DNA from: Staphylococcus ratti
GTDB taxonomy: Bacteria; Bacillota; Bacilli; Staphylococcales; Staphylococcaceae
Reading direction: 5' to 3'
Length of the DNA: 64,000 bases
Assembly (NCBI RefSeq): GCF_020883535.1
Contig: NZ_CP086654.1
Span: 682,001 to 746,000 of the forward strand
Translations under genes and position numbers: made by a program
In this document: piece by piece, positions 42,498 to 54,428 of the stretch
Layout: the number at the start of each line of letters is the position of its first letter
Position numbering within the stretch: position 1 is the stretch's first letter
Notes under the pieces: generated by a model
What the model was told of the DNA's origin: nothing
Seen by the model: the letters and a program-made list of their open reading frames with translations, nothing else
The model's database searches: none

Positions 42498-42862
42498 TTA
42501 AGCAATTTCACTATTGAAAAGTGGCATTGCTTTTTTCTTTGGTCTTTTATACAGTCTAAAAATAATAAAAATGCGATATTTGAAGTTATAAAAGTTGCGA
42601 TAGCTATATGAAACTCTTTTAATCAGTTTAACTTTTTGATTAATTCCTTCAATCGAACCATTGTTGAATTGAGGAGTTCCAATCGTATAAGCAATGATAT
42701 GAAACGAAGTTGATTACACGCTATCAATGCTTCTCTAAGATCATTTATGATTATCTTTAATTTTTAGTAACTTTAATATATCATTACACATAGGCGCAAT
42801 ATGTCTCCTTTATTTTGGGTTTGGTCACTTAAAATTATAGAGGCATTTGCGCTATTTTTATA
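42498..42862 (-). mobile_element. ISL3-family insertion-sequence relic (transposase pseudogene)
   Basis: On the reverse strand the first 16 codons of a transposase survive (MCNDILKLLKIKDNHK, ATG at 42791) and are cut by TGA. After a deletion the C-terminal part follows in another frame: TPQFNNGSIEGINQKVKLIKRVSYSYRNFYNFKYRIFIIF... to a TAA at 42498. The NGSIEGINQKVKLIKR-x-YRNF-NF pattern is the conserved end of ISL3-type DDE transposases. The 70 bases upstream (to 42862) are the element's left end and match 10689-10775. The bulk of the transposase, including the catalytic core, is missing. Confidence 0.75.
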
Positions 42863-42869
42863 CTAAAAC

Positions 42870-43502
42870 TTAGACCCATTCATCGAAAAATTGTTGTAAA
42901 AATAATTTTAAAAAGGCATGTCGTTCCTCGGCTAATGCTAAAGCTTTTGGGGTATTCATCAAGTCTTTTAATTTAATTAATTTTTCGTAAAAATGTTTAA
43001 TAGCTGAAGGGGGAAGCGTGTTTAAATCTATCCCTTCCATTTCTGACATTGTTTTTTCTCCTGTCCACATCGGTTCATGAAAATGACCAGCAAACTGAAA
43101 GGTACGTGCAATGCCTATTGCACCTATGGCATCTAAGCGGTCAGCATCTTGAACGATTTGTGCTTCGATACTTTTAAGACGCGTACCATCTTTTGATTTA
43201 CGAAAACTCATATGGGTTATAATGTATAGAATATGTTGTTGATCTTGTTCAGAAACGTGAATATCAGTAAGAAATTGAGTTAATGCTTCTTGATGGGTAG
43301 CGTGAACAATTTTGTCGTCCACCGTATCATGCAGTAGTGCAGCCATCTCAATCACAAACAGATTTGCTTCAGCATAATCTTTGGCGATGGTTTTAGCTAA
43401 TGCAACGACACGCCTAACGTGTGCGCAATCATGTCCGCTTGAATCTTTTGCGTGCACATTTTCCATGTAGTGGTGCGCCAATTGACATTGTTTTTCTTTC
43501 AT
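42870..43502 (-). CDS. HD-domain metal-dependent phosphohydrolase
   Basis: This 210-residue protein has the HD signature: SGHDCAHVRRVVALAKTIA, then MAALLHDTVDDKIV with the HD pair, and QDADRLDAIGAIGIARTF with the last metal-ligand Asp. These are the features of YedJ/YpgQ-like pyrophosphohydrolases or phosphatases. ATG 43502 follows TAAGGAGTGCACGCA; the in-frame GTG 43511 would overlap that ribosome site. It ends the unit begun by cls, 12 bases downstream of it. Its substrate is unknown. Confidence 0.85.
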   Translation of the reverse strand: MKEKQCQLAHHYMENVHAKDSSGHDCAHVRRVVALAKTIAKDYAEANLFVIEMAALLHDTVDDKIVHATHQEALTQFLTDIHVSEQDQQHILYIITHMSFRKSKDGTRLKSIEAQIVQDADRLDAIGAIGIARTFQFAGHFHEPMWTGEKTMSEMEGIDLNTLPPSAIKHFYEKLIKLKDLMNTPKALALAEERHAFLKLFLQQFFDEWV

Positions 43503-43514
43503 TGCGTGCACTCC

Positions 43515-45005
43515 TTATAAAATGGGTGAGAGTAGTTGACTGATAGACTCTTTGAATTTAATCCACAGACTTCGTTGCTCGTAACGTTCAGTAGTTAATT
43601 TTGAGCATACTTTTAAATCTTCTTCAAAACTTTCGCGTAATTGTTTTGCTATTGTTTCGTTATAAACAAAGGCGTTTACTTCAAAATTTAGTGCAAAGCT
43701 ACGATTATCCATATTTGTTGTTCCGACGCTTGTAATCTCATCATCAATCGTTAATGTTTTAGCATGTAAAAAGCCATCTTCGTATAAATACACGTTTGCG
43801 CCGACTTCTAAAAGTGCGGCTGCGTTTTTATATGTAGCCCAATACACAAAAGGATGGTCGGGTTTGTTTGGAATCATTAAATGGACATTAACACCACCAA
43901 GCGCTGCAATTTTTAACGCATCCATGAAAGATTCGTCTGGAACAAAATAAGGGGTTTGAATATAAATGTCCTTTTTAGCCATATTTATCATTTTTAAGTA
44001 ACCATATTTAATTTGTTCCCAAAACTCGTCTGGTCCACTTGATGCAATTTGGATTCCCATATTTTCAGTATTTTCTAGTTGAACTTTAGGAAAATATTTT
44101 GAGTCGTGCTCGATGTCATAACGAGAGGATTGGGAATTCCAGTCTAAAATGAATCGGAGTTGTAGCGCATGAACGGCGCCACCCTTTATTCTTAAATGTG
44201 TATCACGCCAATTGCCAAATTTTTTGGATAAGCCTAAGTACTCATTTCCAACATTAAATCCACCGACATAACCTATCTTGCCATCGATTACTACAATTTT
44301 ACGGTGATTACGGTTATTCATACGAAAATTGATAATAGGTAGCTTTGAAGGGAAAAATGCTTCAACAAGTCCGCCCCTTTTTTTAAAAGTTTTTAAATCA
44401 CGAAAAGATAAGCTTTTTGAACCGATATCATCATAGAGCATTTTGACTTCTATGCCTTCATCTAACTTTTGTTCGAGTAGGTCGATAATGCTTTTTCCAA
44501 GTGCATCATTTCGAAAAATATAATATTGAATGTGGATATAAGATTGGGCATTTTGAATATCTTCTTTCAAGCGATTGAATTTAGTATCGCCGTCTAACAA
44601 AATTTCGACTTCATTTTGATTGGTGTAGAATGCTGCATTGTTATATAACAGACTGCGTATCATCGTTTTGTATTGTTTAATATGTGGATTTTCTGGATCG
44701 AAATTATCTTCTTTTAAAGCGTTGAGTTGTTGACTGACAAGTTGATTTAATCCTTTTTTGTCTTTTTCTGATATTTCAAAGATGGCTTTACGTTGGATTT
44801 GTCGACCGAATAATAAATATAAAATAAAGCCTAAAATAGGGAGTAGCGATAATACAAGAATCCAGGCCCAAATCGATCCAGCGCTACGCCTTTCCATAAA
44901 TATAATTGTAAACACAAATGAAAGGTTTAATAAAAATAAAACAATAAATAAGTAATTGTTTCTAATCAGACCTTCAAGAATAAATACATTGCTTAAATCA
45001 GTCAT
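43515..45005 (-). CDS. cls: Cardiolipin synthase
   Basis: Cls joins two phosphatidylglycerols to cardiolipin at the membrane. The 496-residue protein has two N-terminal membrane helices (about 12-35 and 42-66) and two phospholipase-D HKD motifs. The first is [18 protein letters not shown] in the middle and the second [24 protein letters not shown] near the C-terminus. The length and both motifs are complete. A GGGGGGC ribosome site precedes the ATG. By position near rodA/ddl it resembles the main staphylococcal Cls2. Confidence 0.95.
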   Translation of the reverse strand: MTDLSNVFILEGLIRNNYLFIVLFLLNLSFVFTIIFMERRSAGSIWAWILVLSLLPILGFILYLLFGRQIQRKAIFEISEKDKKGLNQLVSQQLNALKEDNFDPENPHIKQYKTMIRSLLYNNAAFYTNQNEVEILLDGDTKFNRLKEDIQNAQSYIHIQYYIFRNDALGKSIIDLLEQKLDEGIEVKMLYDDIGSKSLSFRDLKTFKKRGGLVEAFFPSKLPIINFRMNNRNHRKIVVIDGKIGYVGGFNVGNEYLGLSKKFGNWRDTHLRIKGGAVHALQLRFILDWNSQSSRYDIEHDSKYFPKVQLENTENMGIQIASSGPDEFWEQIKYGYLKMINMAKKDIYIQTPYFVPDESFMDALKIAALGGVNVHLMIPNKPDHPFVYWATYKNAAALLEVGANVYLYEDGFLHAKTLTIDDEITSVGTTNMDNRSFALNFEVNAFVYNETIAKQLRESFEEDLKVCSKLTTERYEQRSLWIKFKESISQLLSPIL

Positions 45006-45081
45006 TTTGTGCCCCCCTGAATGTTGAACTTTTCGTTATTATATCATGTATTACTGTGATTTTTGGGAGAAATTTCTTTTC

Positions 45082-45110
45082 TTGACCTATACCACGTGGG
45101 GGTATATAAT
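45082..45110 (+). promoter_or_regulatory. csoR promoter with embedded CsoR operator
   Basis: TTGACC (45082-45087), exactly 17 bases, and a perfect TATAAT (45105-45110). Between them lies TATACC-N7-GGTATA (45088-45106), an inverted repeat covering the whole spacer. CsoR-family repressors bind such sites and leave when Cu(I) is bound. The site is repeated in the same form before copA. Confidence 0.8.
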
Positions 45111-45140
45111 GGGTGTGAAGTTAAAGATGGAGGTGCGAGC

Positions 45141-45428
45141 ATGGAAGAACGTGCACATCATTCAGTGGAAATTAAAAAGAACTTAACCTCACGTTTGAAT
45201 AGAATAGAAGGACAAGTTCGTGCGATTAATCGTATGATTGATGAAGATGTCTATTGTGATGATGTATTAACTCAGATTCGAGCTACACGCTCTGCCTTAA
45301 ATAGTGTAGCGACTAAATTATTGGATTATCACATGAAAGGCTGTATTACTCAAAAAATTGAAGAGGGCCATGAGACAGAAGCCATGGAGGAGCTACTCGT
45401 TACTTTTCAAAAATTATTAAAAGATTGA
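45141..45428 (+). CDS. csoR: Copper-sensing repressor CsoR
   Basis: CsoR is a small all-helical Cu(I)-responsive repressor. The 95-residue protein has the ligand set of the family: Cys in DVYCDDVLTQIRATRSAL, His in LLDYHMKGCI and the following Cys. A basic N-terminal half (KKNLTSRLNRIEGQVRAINRMI) contacts DNA. ATG 45141 follows ATGGAGGTGCGAGC; the longer open frame from 45063 runs through the promoter. It is followed by csoZ, copZ and copA on the same strand. Confidence 0.94.
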   Translation: MEERAHHSVEIKKNLTSRLNRIEGQVRAINRMIDEDVYCDDVLTQIRATRSALNSVATKLLDYHMKGCITQKIEEGHETEAMEELLVTFQKLLKD

Positions 45429-45442
45429 TTGGAGAAGAGCGC

Positions 45443-45667
45443 ATGTATAAAGATATTGTTTTTGTAGAAGGTATTCAGTCCGATTTACAAAAAGAAAATT
45501 TAGCACAACGTTTGAATCAAATGATAGGTGTTAAAGAAGTAACGATAGATATTGAACGCCAATCTATTACATTGCTTTATAATACACCTGTGAATTTGAA
45601 TACATTAGAAAAAGAAATATACGATACTGGATACAAAGTGATTCGTACAGAAAAAGGAGCGATTTAA
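45443..45667 (+). CDS. csoZ: HMA-fold protein CsoZ-like
   Basis: This 74-residue protein has the beta-alpha-beta-beta-alpha-beta fold pattern of heavy-metal-associated domains (DIVFVEGIQSDLQKENLAQRLNQMIGVKEVTIDIERQSITLLYNT...IYDTGYKVI), but the MxCxxC metal loop is replaced by EGIQSDL. It therefore cannot bind Cu(I) as CopZ does. In S. aureus a CopZ-like gene named csoZ follows csoR. It lies 14 bases after csoR, with GGAGAAG as ribosome site. Confidence 0.75.
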   Translation: MYKDIVFVEGIQSDLQKENLAQRLNQMIGVKEVTIDIERQSITLLYNTPVNLNTLEKEIYDTGYKVIRTEKGAI

Positions 45668-45668
45668 T

Positions 45669-45872
45669 ATGGGTAAACATAAGATTGATGTTGAAGGCAT
45701 GACTTGTAATCATTGTAAAGCAGCTGTTGAAACAGCAGTAAAAGAGAATAAAGAAGTATTATCTGTAATAGCAACACCTGAACGTGATGAAGTAGAAGTT
45801 GAATTAACGGACGATGGCGCACTTCATGATGTTAAACAACGTATTTATGATGCAGGATATGAAGTAAAATAA
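45669..45872 (+). CDS. copZ: Copper chaperone CopZ
   Basis: CopZ is a cytosolic Cu(I) chaperone that hands copper to CopA and can load CsoR. The 67-residue protein has the metal loop GMTCNHCKAAVE and the standard ferredoxin-like pattern ending DAGYEVK. It starts two bases after csoZ, so csoR, csoZ and copZ are one tight operon. A hairpin follows before copA. Confidence 0.95.
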   Translation: MGKHKIDVEGMTCNHCKAAVETAVKENKEVLSVIATPERDEVEVELTDDGALHDVKQRIYDAGYEVK

Positions 45873-45887
45873 TTGATGAACAATATT

Positions 45888-45940
45888 AGGGCTGAGAAGA
45901 GAAAATCTGACAGGTCAGGCTTCTTACGCCCTATCATTTT
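45888..45940 (+). terminator. Hairpin between copZ and copA
   Basis: AGGGC-TG-AGAAG (45888-45899) pairs with CTTCT-TA-CGCCCT (45920-45932), followed by a T-rich stretch. It may end or attenuate the csoR-csoZ-copZ transcript before the copA promoter. Confidence 0.65.
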
Positions 45941-45949
45941 ATTTCTTTA

Positions 45950-45968
45950 TATACCCCGCTTAGGTATA
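45950..45968 (+). promoter_or_regulatory. Second CsoR operator, before copA
   Basis: TATACC (45950-45955), 7 bases, GGTATA (45963-45968): the same arms and spacing as in the csoR promoter. It ends where the copA ribosome site (AGGAGG) begins. A plausible promoter is TTACGC (45924-45929), 17 bases, TTATAT (45947-45952), which would place the operator over the -10 and start site. Confidence 0.75.
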
Positions 45969-45981
45969 GGAGGTAGTCATA

Positions 45982-48171
45982 ATGAAAGAAGAAACATATA
46001 AAATTTCAGGCATGCATTGTGCCGCTTGTGCAACTCGGATTGAGCGGGTTCTGAATAGAGATGAAGCGATAGAAGAAGCAACGGTTAATTTAGTTATGGA
46101 AAAAGCGACCGTAAAATACAATCCGAAACAAATAAGTAGAGATACAATTTTTCAAAAAATAGCTCATATCGGCTTTGAAGCACACCAAATTGAAGATAAT
46201 GACACTGACACGCTAAGTGACGATAAAGCATTAAAAAAACAAAAATTTAAGTTTATTATATCTGCTATTTTTGCTTTACCATTGCTTTATACGATGTTTG
46301 CGCATTTTTCTTTCTTAAGCTTTGTTCCTGTTCCCCAATTTATGATGAGTCCATGGTTTCAATTAATATTAGCAACGCCAGTTCAATTTGTTTTAGGTGC
46401 GCAATTTTACGTAGGTGCTTGGCGTGCATTAAAAAATAAAAGTGCTAATATGGATGTTTTAGTTGCGATGGGAACGTCAGCGGCTTATTTTTATAGTATT
46501 TATTTAATGATTGTTCACCTAGGGCATGAAGGTCATGAGGGGCATATTCCGCTTTATTTTGAAACAAGTGCAGTACTAATCACATTTATTTTACTTGGTA
46601 AATATTTTGAAAAGCGTGCGAAAGGGCATGCGAGCGAGGCAATAAAAAAACTTGCGGCGTTACAGGTTAAAGAAGCTACAGTCGAAAGAAATGGAAAGAT
46701 GGTGCATGTCGCCGTTGACCAAGTACAAGTAGGGGAGATCATTTGTGTTAAAAGTGGTTCATATATACCTTTAGATGCAGAGATTATTGAAGGGGCAACG
46801 ACAGTGAATGAAGCAATGATTACGGGTGAAAGCCTTCCTGTCGATAAACATATTGGCGACTCAGTTATCGGTAGTACTTTGAACGAAACGAACTTTATAA
46901 AAGCAAAAGTAACAAACGTAGGAGAAGATCTTGTTTTAAACCAAATTATTAAAGTCGTTGAAGAAGCACAAACTAAAAAACCACATATACAACGTTTAGC
47001 TGATCAAATTTCAAATATATTTGTTCCAGTCGTCGTAGGTACCGCGCTATTTTCGTTTTTATTATGGTATTTCGTATTAATTCCTTTTGATTTTACACGG
47101 GCACTTGAAATTTTTATTGCAGTTATTGTGATTGCGTGTCCATGTGCGTTAGGACTAGCAACGCCAACATCGATTATGGTAGGCTCTGGACGTGCAGCAG
47201 AAGCAGGAATTTTATTTAAATCTGCGGAAAGTTTAGAACAAACGCGCCAAATTGACACGATTGTCTTCGATAAAACGGGAACGCTTACAACTGGAATACC
47301 AGAAGTGATAGAGGTTATTGAACTTGAAAAAAGCCCGGGAATTGCAAGCTATATTAAAAGTTTAGAAGTGCAATCTGAACATCCATTATCTAAGGCGCTT
47401 GTACGTTATTTTAATGATGCTAAGACAGTTGGAGTCCAAAATTACGAAACGCATATCGGTAATGGTATATCGGGGGAAGTCAATGGATTAAGTATTCAGA
47501 TTGGTTCTATGTCATTTTTAGCTACTCATGCACCCGTGACGCAATCGATGAAAGCACAGCAATATGAACTTGAATCCAAAGGGGCTACAGTAATAGGTGT
47601 ACGAATCAACCAGCACATCGTGATGATGATTGCCTTACGTGATGAGCCGAAAGATAAGGTAAAAGAAAGTATTCTGCAATTGCGTCAACACTATAATATT
47701 GTGATGTTAAGTGGAGATAGTGAAACGACGGTAAATGCTATCGCAAATGACTTAGGTATTGAGACAATTTATGCTGGTGTTAAACCAAACCAAAAAGCTG
47801 AAGTCATTGAAAAGTTACAGGACGAAGGAAAAAAAGTAATGATGGTAGGCGATGGTATCAATGACGCACCTTCTTTAACACAAAGTGACATTGGGGTAGC
47901 AATGGGTTCTGGAACGGATATTGCTATAGAATCTGCGGATGTCGCACTCGTACACAATCATGTTTCACAAATACCAGAAGTATTAAAAATGAGCGAATTA
48001 ACGATGAAAAATATTAAACAAAATTTATTTTTTGCATTTTGTTACAATATGATTGGCATACCTATTGCAGCTTTAGGCTTTTTAGCGCCGTGGTTAGCTG
48101 GTACTGCAATGGCGTTCAGCTCTGTTTCTGTCGTATTAAATGCGCTACGATTAAAACATGTCCAAAAATAA
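45982..48171 (+). CDS. copA: Copper-exporting P1B-type ATPase CopA
   Basis: CopA pumps Cu(I) out across the membrane. The 729-residue protein has one N-terminal metal-binding domain (about 3-70, MHCAAC with Cys13 and Cys16) and eight expected membrane helices. Key motifs are the actuator TGES at 281-284, the membrane CPC at 386-388, the phosphorylated Asp430 in DKTGT, the SEHP His-Pro motif, and GDGINDAP. Family members often carry two N-terminal metal domains; here there is only one. A short His-rich loop HLGHEGHEGH (about 179-188) joins two early helices. It has its own operator and probably its own promoter. Confidence 0.96.
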   Translation: MKEETYKISGMHCAACATRIERVLNRDEAIEEATVNLVMEKATVKYNPKQISRDTIFQKIAHIGFEAHQIEDNDTDTLSDDKALKKQKFKFIISAIFALPLLYTMFAHFSFLSFVPVPQFMMSPWFQLILATPVQFVLGAQFYVGAWRALKNKSANMDVLVAMGTSAAYFYSIYLMIVHLGHEGHEGHIPLYFETSAVLITFILLGKYFEKRAKGHASEAIKKLAALQVKEATVERNGKMVHVAVDQVQVGEIICVKSGSYIPLDAEIIEGATTVNEAMITGESLPVDKHIGDSVIGSTLNETNFIKAKVTNVGEDLVLNQIIKVVEEAQTKKPHIQRLADQISNIFVPVVVGTALFSFLLWYFVLIPFDFTRALEIFIAVIVIACPCALGLATPTSIMVGSGRAAEAGILFKSAESLEQTRQIDTIVFDKTGTLTTGIPEVIEVIELEKSPGIASYIKSLEVQSEHPLSKALVRYFNDAKTVGVQNYETHIGNGISGEVNGLSIQIGSMSFLATHAPVTQSMKAQQYELESKGATVIGVRINQHIVMMIALRDEPKDKVKESILQLRQHYNIVMLSGDSETTVNAIANDLGIETIYAGVKPNQKAEVIEKLQDEGKKVMMVGDGINDAPSLTQSDIGVAMGSGTDIAIESADVALVHNHVSQIPEVLKMSELTMKNIKQNLFFAFCYNMIGIPIAALGFLAPWLAGTAMAFSSVSVVLNALRLKHVQK

Positions 48172-48255
48172 AATAAAAAATTTCAATTTAATGTAGTCAC
48201 AAGTAATAAAGTAGGGTATGATTAAGTAGAAGTTAGACATATGCGGGGTGATATT

Positions 48256-48396
48256 ATGGCAAAACAGAATGAACGAATTCAAAATGTGGTCCATATGTTA
48301 TCATCAATTGGGGTTAAAGTTAAAAAAACAAAATCACGATTGGATATTATGCGATCATTACCCAATGCAAAACCTGCAACAGAGAAACTTAAATAA
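48256..48396 (+). CDS. Conserved-looking 46-residue basic protein
   Basis: A small open frame codes MAKQNERIQNVVHMLSSIGV, then KVKKTKSRLDIMRSLPNAKPATEKLK. GCGGGGTG lies 6 bases before the ATG, a good ribosome site, and the frame is isolated between copA and rodA. The product is basic, without a membrane segment, and likely helical. I do not recognise a family. Good codon use and the ribosome site argue that it is real. Confidence 0.55.
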   Translation: MAKQNERIQNVVHMLSSIGVKVKKTKSRLDIMRSLPNAKPATEKLK

Positions 48397-48513
48397 CAGC
48401 GCATAGCATTGTTTGATGTTGATTTCATGAAAAACATCAAGGAAACGGTCACTAGCATATACATATTAGCTAGTGGAACTAAATGAACGGCACATTTGAT
48501 TTGATGCGATAAT

Positions 48514-48549
48514 AAGGGACCAAGACAGTTCAAGTCTTGGTCCCTTATT
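48514..48549. terminator. Bidirectional terminator before rodA stop
   Basis: AAGGGACCAAGAC pairs perfectly with GTCTTGGTCCCTT around a 7-base loop, followed by ATTT on one side and preceded by A residues. It serves the convergent small gene and rodA. Confidence 0.88.
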
Positions 48550-49763
48550 TAATGTTGTGTCGTTGTATCATTGTGTTGAGGTGAAGATGCGTCGTATTTC
48601 TTTGGCGCATAGTAACGCATGCTCAACAGTACACCGATACCTGCCATTAAACTCCATAAGGCACTTCCGCCATAGCTTATGAAAGGTAAAGGAATCCCTG
48701 TAATTGGTAAAAGTTGTATGGTCATCCCAATATTTTGAACGATATGAAAGAGTAACAAACTTGTGTAACCGATAATGAATGATTTATTAAATAAATCGGT
48801 TGTTTGTGAAGCGCTTTTTAATAAATGCATTAATAATAATAAATATATAACGATGAGCACGACTGCCCCAATGAAACCAAATTCTTCTCCGATAACAGAA
48901 AAAATAAAATCGGTATGGTTTTCAGGAATATACACTTCGCCTTGGTTAAAGCCTTTTCCGATGAGTTGCCCTGAACCGATGGCTTTCATAGATTCTGTTA
49001 AATGAAACCCGTCTCCTGAACTATAAGTATATGGATCTAGCCATGAATTGATACGTCCAAGTTGATAGGTTTTGATACCAGATAAATTTTCAAGCAAACT
49101 CGGTTTGTACAGAATTGAAAGAATGATACTTCCACCAAAAACGATGACAGCTCCGAAAAGGGGGGCCAAAATCTTCCATGAAATGCCACTTACTATGACA
49201 ATACCAGCGATAATCGCCATGACAACGAGTGTTGTACCGAGGTCATTTTGTAGTAAGATAAGGACTAAAGGAATCAACGTTACCCCAATGATTTTAAGTA
49301 TAAGCATCAAATCTGTCTCAATAGACTTATTAAAGGTAAAGCGATTGTGTTGAGCAACCACCTTTGAAATCGCTAATATTAAGACAATCTTCATAAATTC
49401 TGATGGCTGAATACTGATAGGCCCAAATCGGTACCAACTTTTAGCGCCGTTGATAATTGGGGTAATGGCAGTTTCAGGAAGAACAATCAATCCAACTAGC
49501 AGTAAAATAAAAATGGAATAAATCATAAACGTATATTTTCGAATTCTTTTTGGGGATACAAGCATGATTAAAAATGCAAGAATGCCGCCAAGTATGTAAT
49601 AAAATATTTGCCTAATTCCAAAGTCCATACTATATTGACCGCCGCCCATAGCGGATTGTATTGTTAGAACACTAATCATACATAAGATCAAAATTAATGT
49701 AATCAGTTTCCAGTCTAAGCGATGTCGTAAGGATTTATGAGTTTGTTGACGTGAGGAAGCCAT
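48549..49763 (-). CDS. rodA: SEDS glycosyltransferase RodA
   Basis: SEDS proteins polymerise lipid II into glycan strands together with a class B PBP. The 404-residue, about ten-helix protein has the family segments NGAKSWYRFGPISIQPSEFMKI, LLQNDLGTT, HTDFIFSVIGEEFGFIG and the C-terminal LLPITGIPLPFISYGGSALW. The absence of FtsW-specific long tails and its place beside ddl/murF suggest RodA rather than FtsW. ATG 49763 follows AAAGGAGATACTT. It is divergent from ddl. Confidence 0.92.
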   Translation of the reverse strand: MASSRQQTHKSLRHRLDWKLITLILILCMISVLTIQSAMGGGQYSMDFGIRQIFYYILGGILAFLIMLVSPKRIRKYTFMIYSIFILLLVGLIVLPETAITPIINGAKSWYRFGPISIQPSEFMKIVLILAISKVVAQHNRFTFNKSIETDLMLILKIIGVTLIPLVLILLQNDLGTTLVVMAIIAGIVIVSGISWKILAPLFGAVIVFGGSIILSILYKPSLLENLSGIKTYQLGRINSWLDPYTYSSGDGFHLTESMKAIGSGQLIGKGFNQGEVYIPENHTDFIFSVIGEEFGFIGAVVLIVIYLLLLMHLLKSASQTTDLFNKSFIIGYTSLLLFHIVQNIGMTIQLLPITGIPLPFISYGGSALWSLMAGIGVLLSMRYYAPKKYDASSPQHNDTTTQH

Positions 49764-49849
49764 AAGTATCTCCTTTACGAAAAGATTATGATATATCAAT
49801 TATATAATGATTGTACAGAACTTCGCATCATTTTGCTAATATGAGTTGA

Positions 49850-50998
<1,149 letters not shown>

Positions 50999-51009
50999 TA
51001 GGTGACGAT

Positions 51010-52380
51010 ATGATTGAAATTACATTACGACAATTAAAAGACTGGGTGGATTGTGAAGTTGATCCAACCTTTTTAGACCATTCGATTAAAGGTGTTTCTA
51101 TAGATTCCCGTCATATTGAAAAAGGGCAATTGTTTATTCCGTTTATTGGTGAAAATGTAGATGGACATCGATTTTGCGAACAAGCCATCCAAGATGGGGC
51201 AGGAGCTACTTTTTTTCAAACAGATAGTGACAGTGATGTGCCTAAAAATGGGCCAGTCATTTTTGTGAAAGATACATTACACGCACTTCAACAATTGGCA
51301 CAAGCGTATATCCGTGACGTGAACCCAACAGTAATTGCTGTGACAGGTTCTAACGGAAAAACGACAACGAAAGATATGATTGAAAATACATTGGCAGCGA
51401 ATTATCGTGTGAAAAAGACACTTGGCAATTACAACAATGAAATCGGACTACCGTTGACAATTTTAGAATTAAATCATGATACGGAAGTTTCCATTTTAGA
51501 AATGGGAATGTCAGGGTTCCATGAAATAGAATTGCTTTCAAATATCGCGAGACCCGATTACGCAGTGATTACAAATATCGGTGAGTCACATATGCAAGAC
51601 TTAGGCTCAAGAGAAGGGATTGCACAAGCAAAATTCGAAGTTGTTGCAGGATTGAAAGCGCATGGAAAACTGCTTTTTGATGGAGATGAACCACTCTTAA
51701 CGCCTCATGTTGAAACATTAACGTCCTCTCAATGTGTGAGTATTGGTTTGAACACAAAAAATGATATTCATTGTAAAATACTTTCACATGATGATGCAGG
51801 CATAACGTTCAACATCAATGGTAAAATCCAATATCATATCCCTGTTTTAGGTGAACATAATATGCGCAATGCGGCAATTGCAATCACAATTGCCAAATTA
51901 TTAGAGGTAGATGATACTACAATTCAATCTCAACTCAATCACCTTAAACTTACAGGTATGCGTATGCAAAAATTTAAAGCGCCTAATGGGGCTACAGTGA
52001 TCAATGATGCATATAATGCGAGTCCAACGAGTATGAAAGCTGCTGTTGACACATTAAGTCAATTGGAAGGACGCAAAGTGCTGATTTTTGGTGATGTTCT
52101 AGAACTAGGTGAGCAATCTAAAGCACTTCACATGAGTGTAGGACTTTATCTCGAACATAAAAATATTGATACTTTGTATACGTATGGAGAAGCGGCACGA
52201 GATATTCATGAAAAAGGGAAACATTTTGTAAAAGAAGCGATTCATTTTCAAGATAAATCTCAAATGATCCGTTACGTAAAGTCTATACTTGAACCACAAG
52301 ATAACGTACTAGTAAAAGGTTCTCGAGGCATGAAATTAGAAGAGGTTGTCGATACGTTAATTGCACCTGAAAATAAGTAA
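51010..52380 (+). CDS. murF: UDP-MurNAc-tripeptide--D-Ala-D-Ala ligase MurF
   Basis: MurF adds D-Ala-D-Ala to the UDP-MurNAc tripeptide. The 456-residue Mur ligase has [16 protein letters not shown] for the UDP domain, the ATP loop [28 protein letters not shown] and the central-domain [35 protein letters not shown] marks the C-terminal hinge. TAGGTGACGAT precedes the ATG. The Alr enzyme that makes D-Ala is encoded at 57692. Confidence 0.97.
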   Translation: MIEITLRQLKDWVDCEVDPTFLDHSIKGVSIDSRHIEKGQLFIPFIGENVDGHRFCEQAIQDGAGATFFQTDSDSDVPKNGPVIFVKDTLHALQQLAQAYIRDVNPTVIAVTGSNGKTTTKDMIENTLAANYRVKKTLGNYNNEIGLPLTILELNHDTEVSILEMGMSGFHEIELLSNIARPDYAVITNIGESHMQDLGSREGIAQAKFEVVAGLKAHGKLLFDGDEPLLTPHVETLTSSQCVSIGLNTKNDIHCKILSHDDAGITFNINGKIQYHIPVLGEHNMRNAAIAITIAKLLEVDDTTIQSQLNHLKLTGMRMQKFKAPNGATVINDAYNASPTSMKAAVDTLSQLEGRKVLIFGDVLELGEQSKALHMSVGLYLEHKNIDTLYTYGEAARDIHEKGKHFVKEAIHFQDKSQMIRYVKSILEPQDNVLVKGSRGMKLEEVVDTLIAPENK

Positions 52381-52421
52381 TTTTTCATCTATAAATCGCA
52401 TGAAATTCATATTGTAATATT

Positions 52422-52464
52422 AAAGCGTCATATTACCGAGAAGGTAGTATGACGCTTTGTTTAT
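52422..52464 (+). terminator. ddl-murF terminator
   Basis: AAGCGTCATATTACC pairs with GGTAGTATGACGCTT (one mismatch) around a 5-base loop, followed by TGTTT. Confidence 0.88.
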
Positions 52465-52557
52465 ATGTTTCAGCGTACTTCTAAAATTGAAGTATTTTAA
52501 TAAGAACATAGGTGGCGACGGATTTGGTTTATTGCGCAATTAGGTTTCAGGTGGTAA

Positions 52558-54117
<1,560 letters not shown>

Positions 54118-54428
54118 TATGTTCTATAATAAAGCGAACAAATAAATTAAAAACGCTCTCTTCTAAAGATAATAGTGAAGAGAGCGTTTTTATATGTATA
54201 TCATCACTATAGCAATGAATACGGTTTTACATCATTGACCATAAATGTTCAATGTTTTTATGTTAACTATTTAAGATGATTTGAAAAAGCATAAGATGAG
54301 ATACACAATGTTAAAGGCAATTCCAATGGACCTATTTATTAAATATTACATATTTAATTCGATACTATATATTTTATGCTCTATGTTATAATCAATATAA
54401 AAGTTAAAAAAGGGGGAGTCGATAGAGC
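54118..54428. other. Intergenic region cshA / PH-domain genes
   Basis: This 311-base gap starts with the cshA terminator (54149-54192). The rest is AT-rich and presumably holds the promoter for the PH-domain operon; TATAAT-like strings occur near 54380-54395 but no clear pair with a -35. No coding sequence seen. Confidence 0.5.
54149..54192 (+). terminator. cshA terminator
   Basis: AAAACGCTCTCTTC pairs with GAAGAGAGCGTTTT around a loop of about 13 bases; the arms end in A/T runs, so it may be bidirectional. Confidence 0.88.

Larger units (their letters stand above)
42168..42869. other. Decayed gene-free region with hairpins and IS relic
   Basis: About 700 bases without a working gene. From left to right it holds an inverted repeat TGAACACGT (42270-42278) / ACGTGTTCA (42295-42303), a two-hairpin repeat unit (42350-42443), a GC-richer patch with GAGTCTCGACTC, and an ISL3-type transposase relic on the reverse strand (42498-42862). 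A 110-codon open frame at 42279-42611 (+) has no protein-like character and crosses these repeats. Confidence 0.65.

Noticed and set aside
42279..42611. 110-codon open frame on the + strand
   Set aside because: It crosses the inverted repeat, the two-hairpin repeat and the antisense of the IS relic, and the translation has no protein-like composition or ribosome site.
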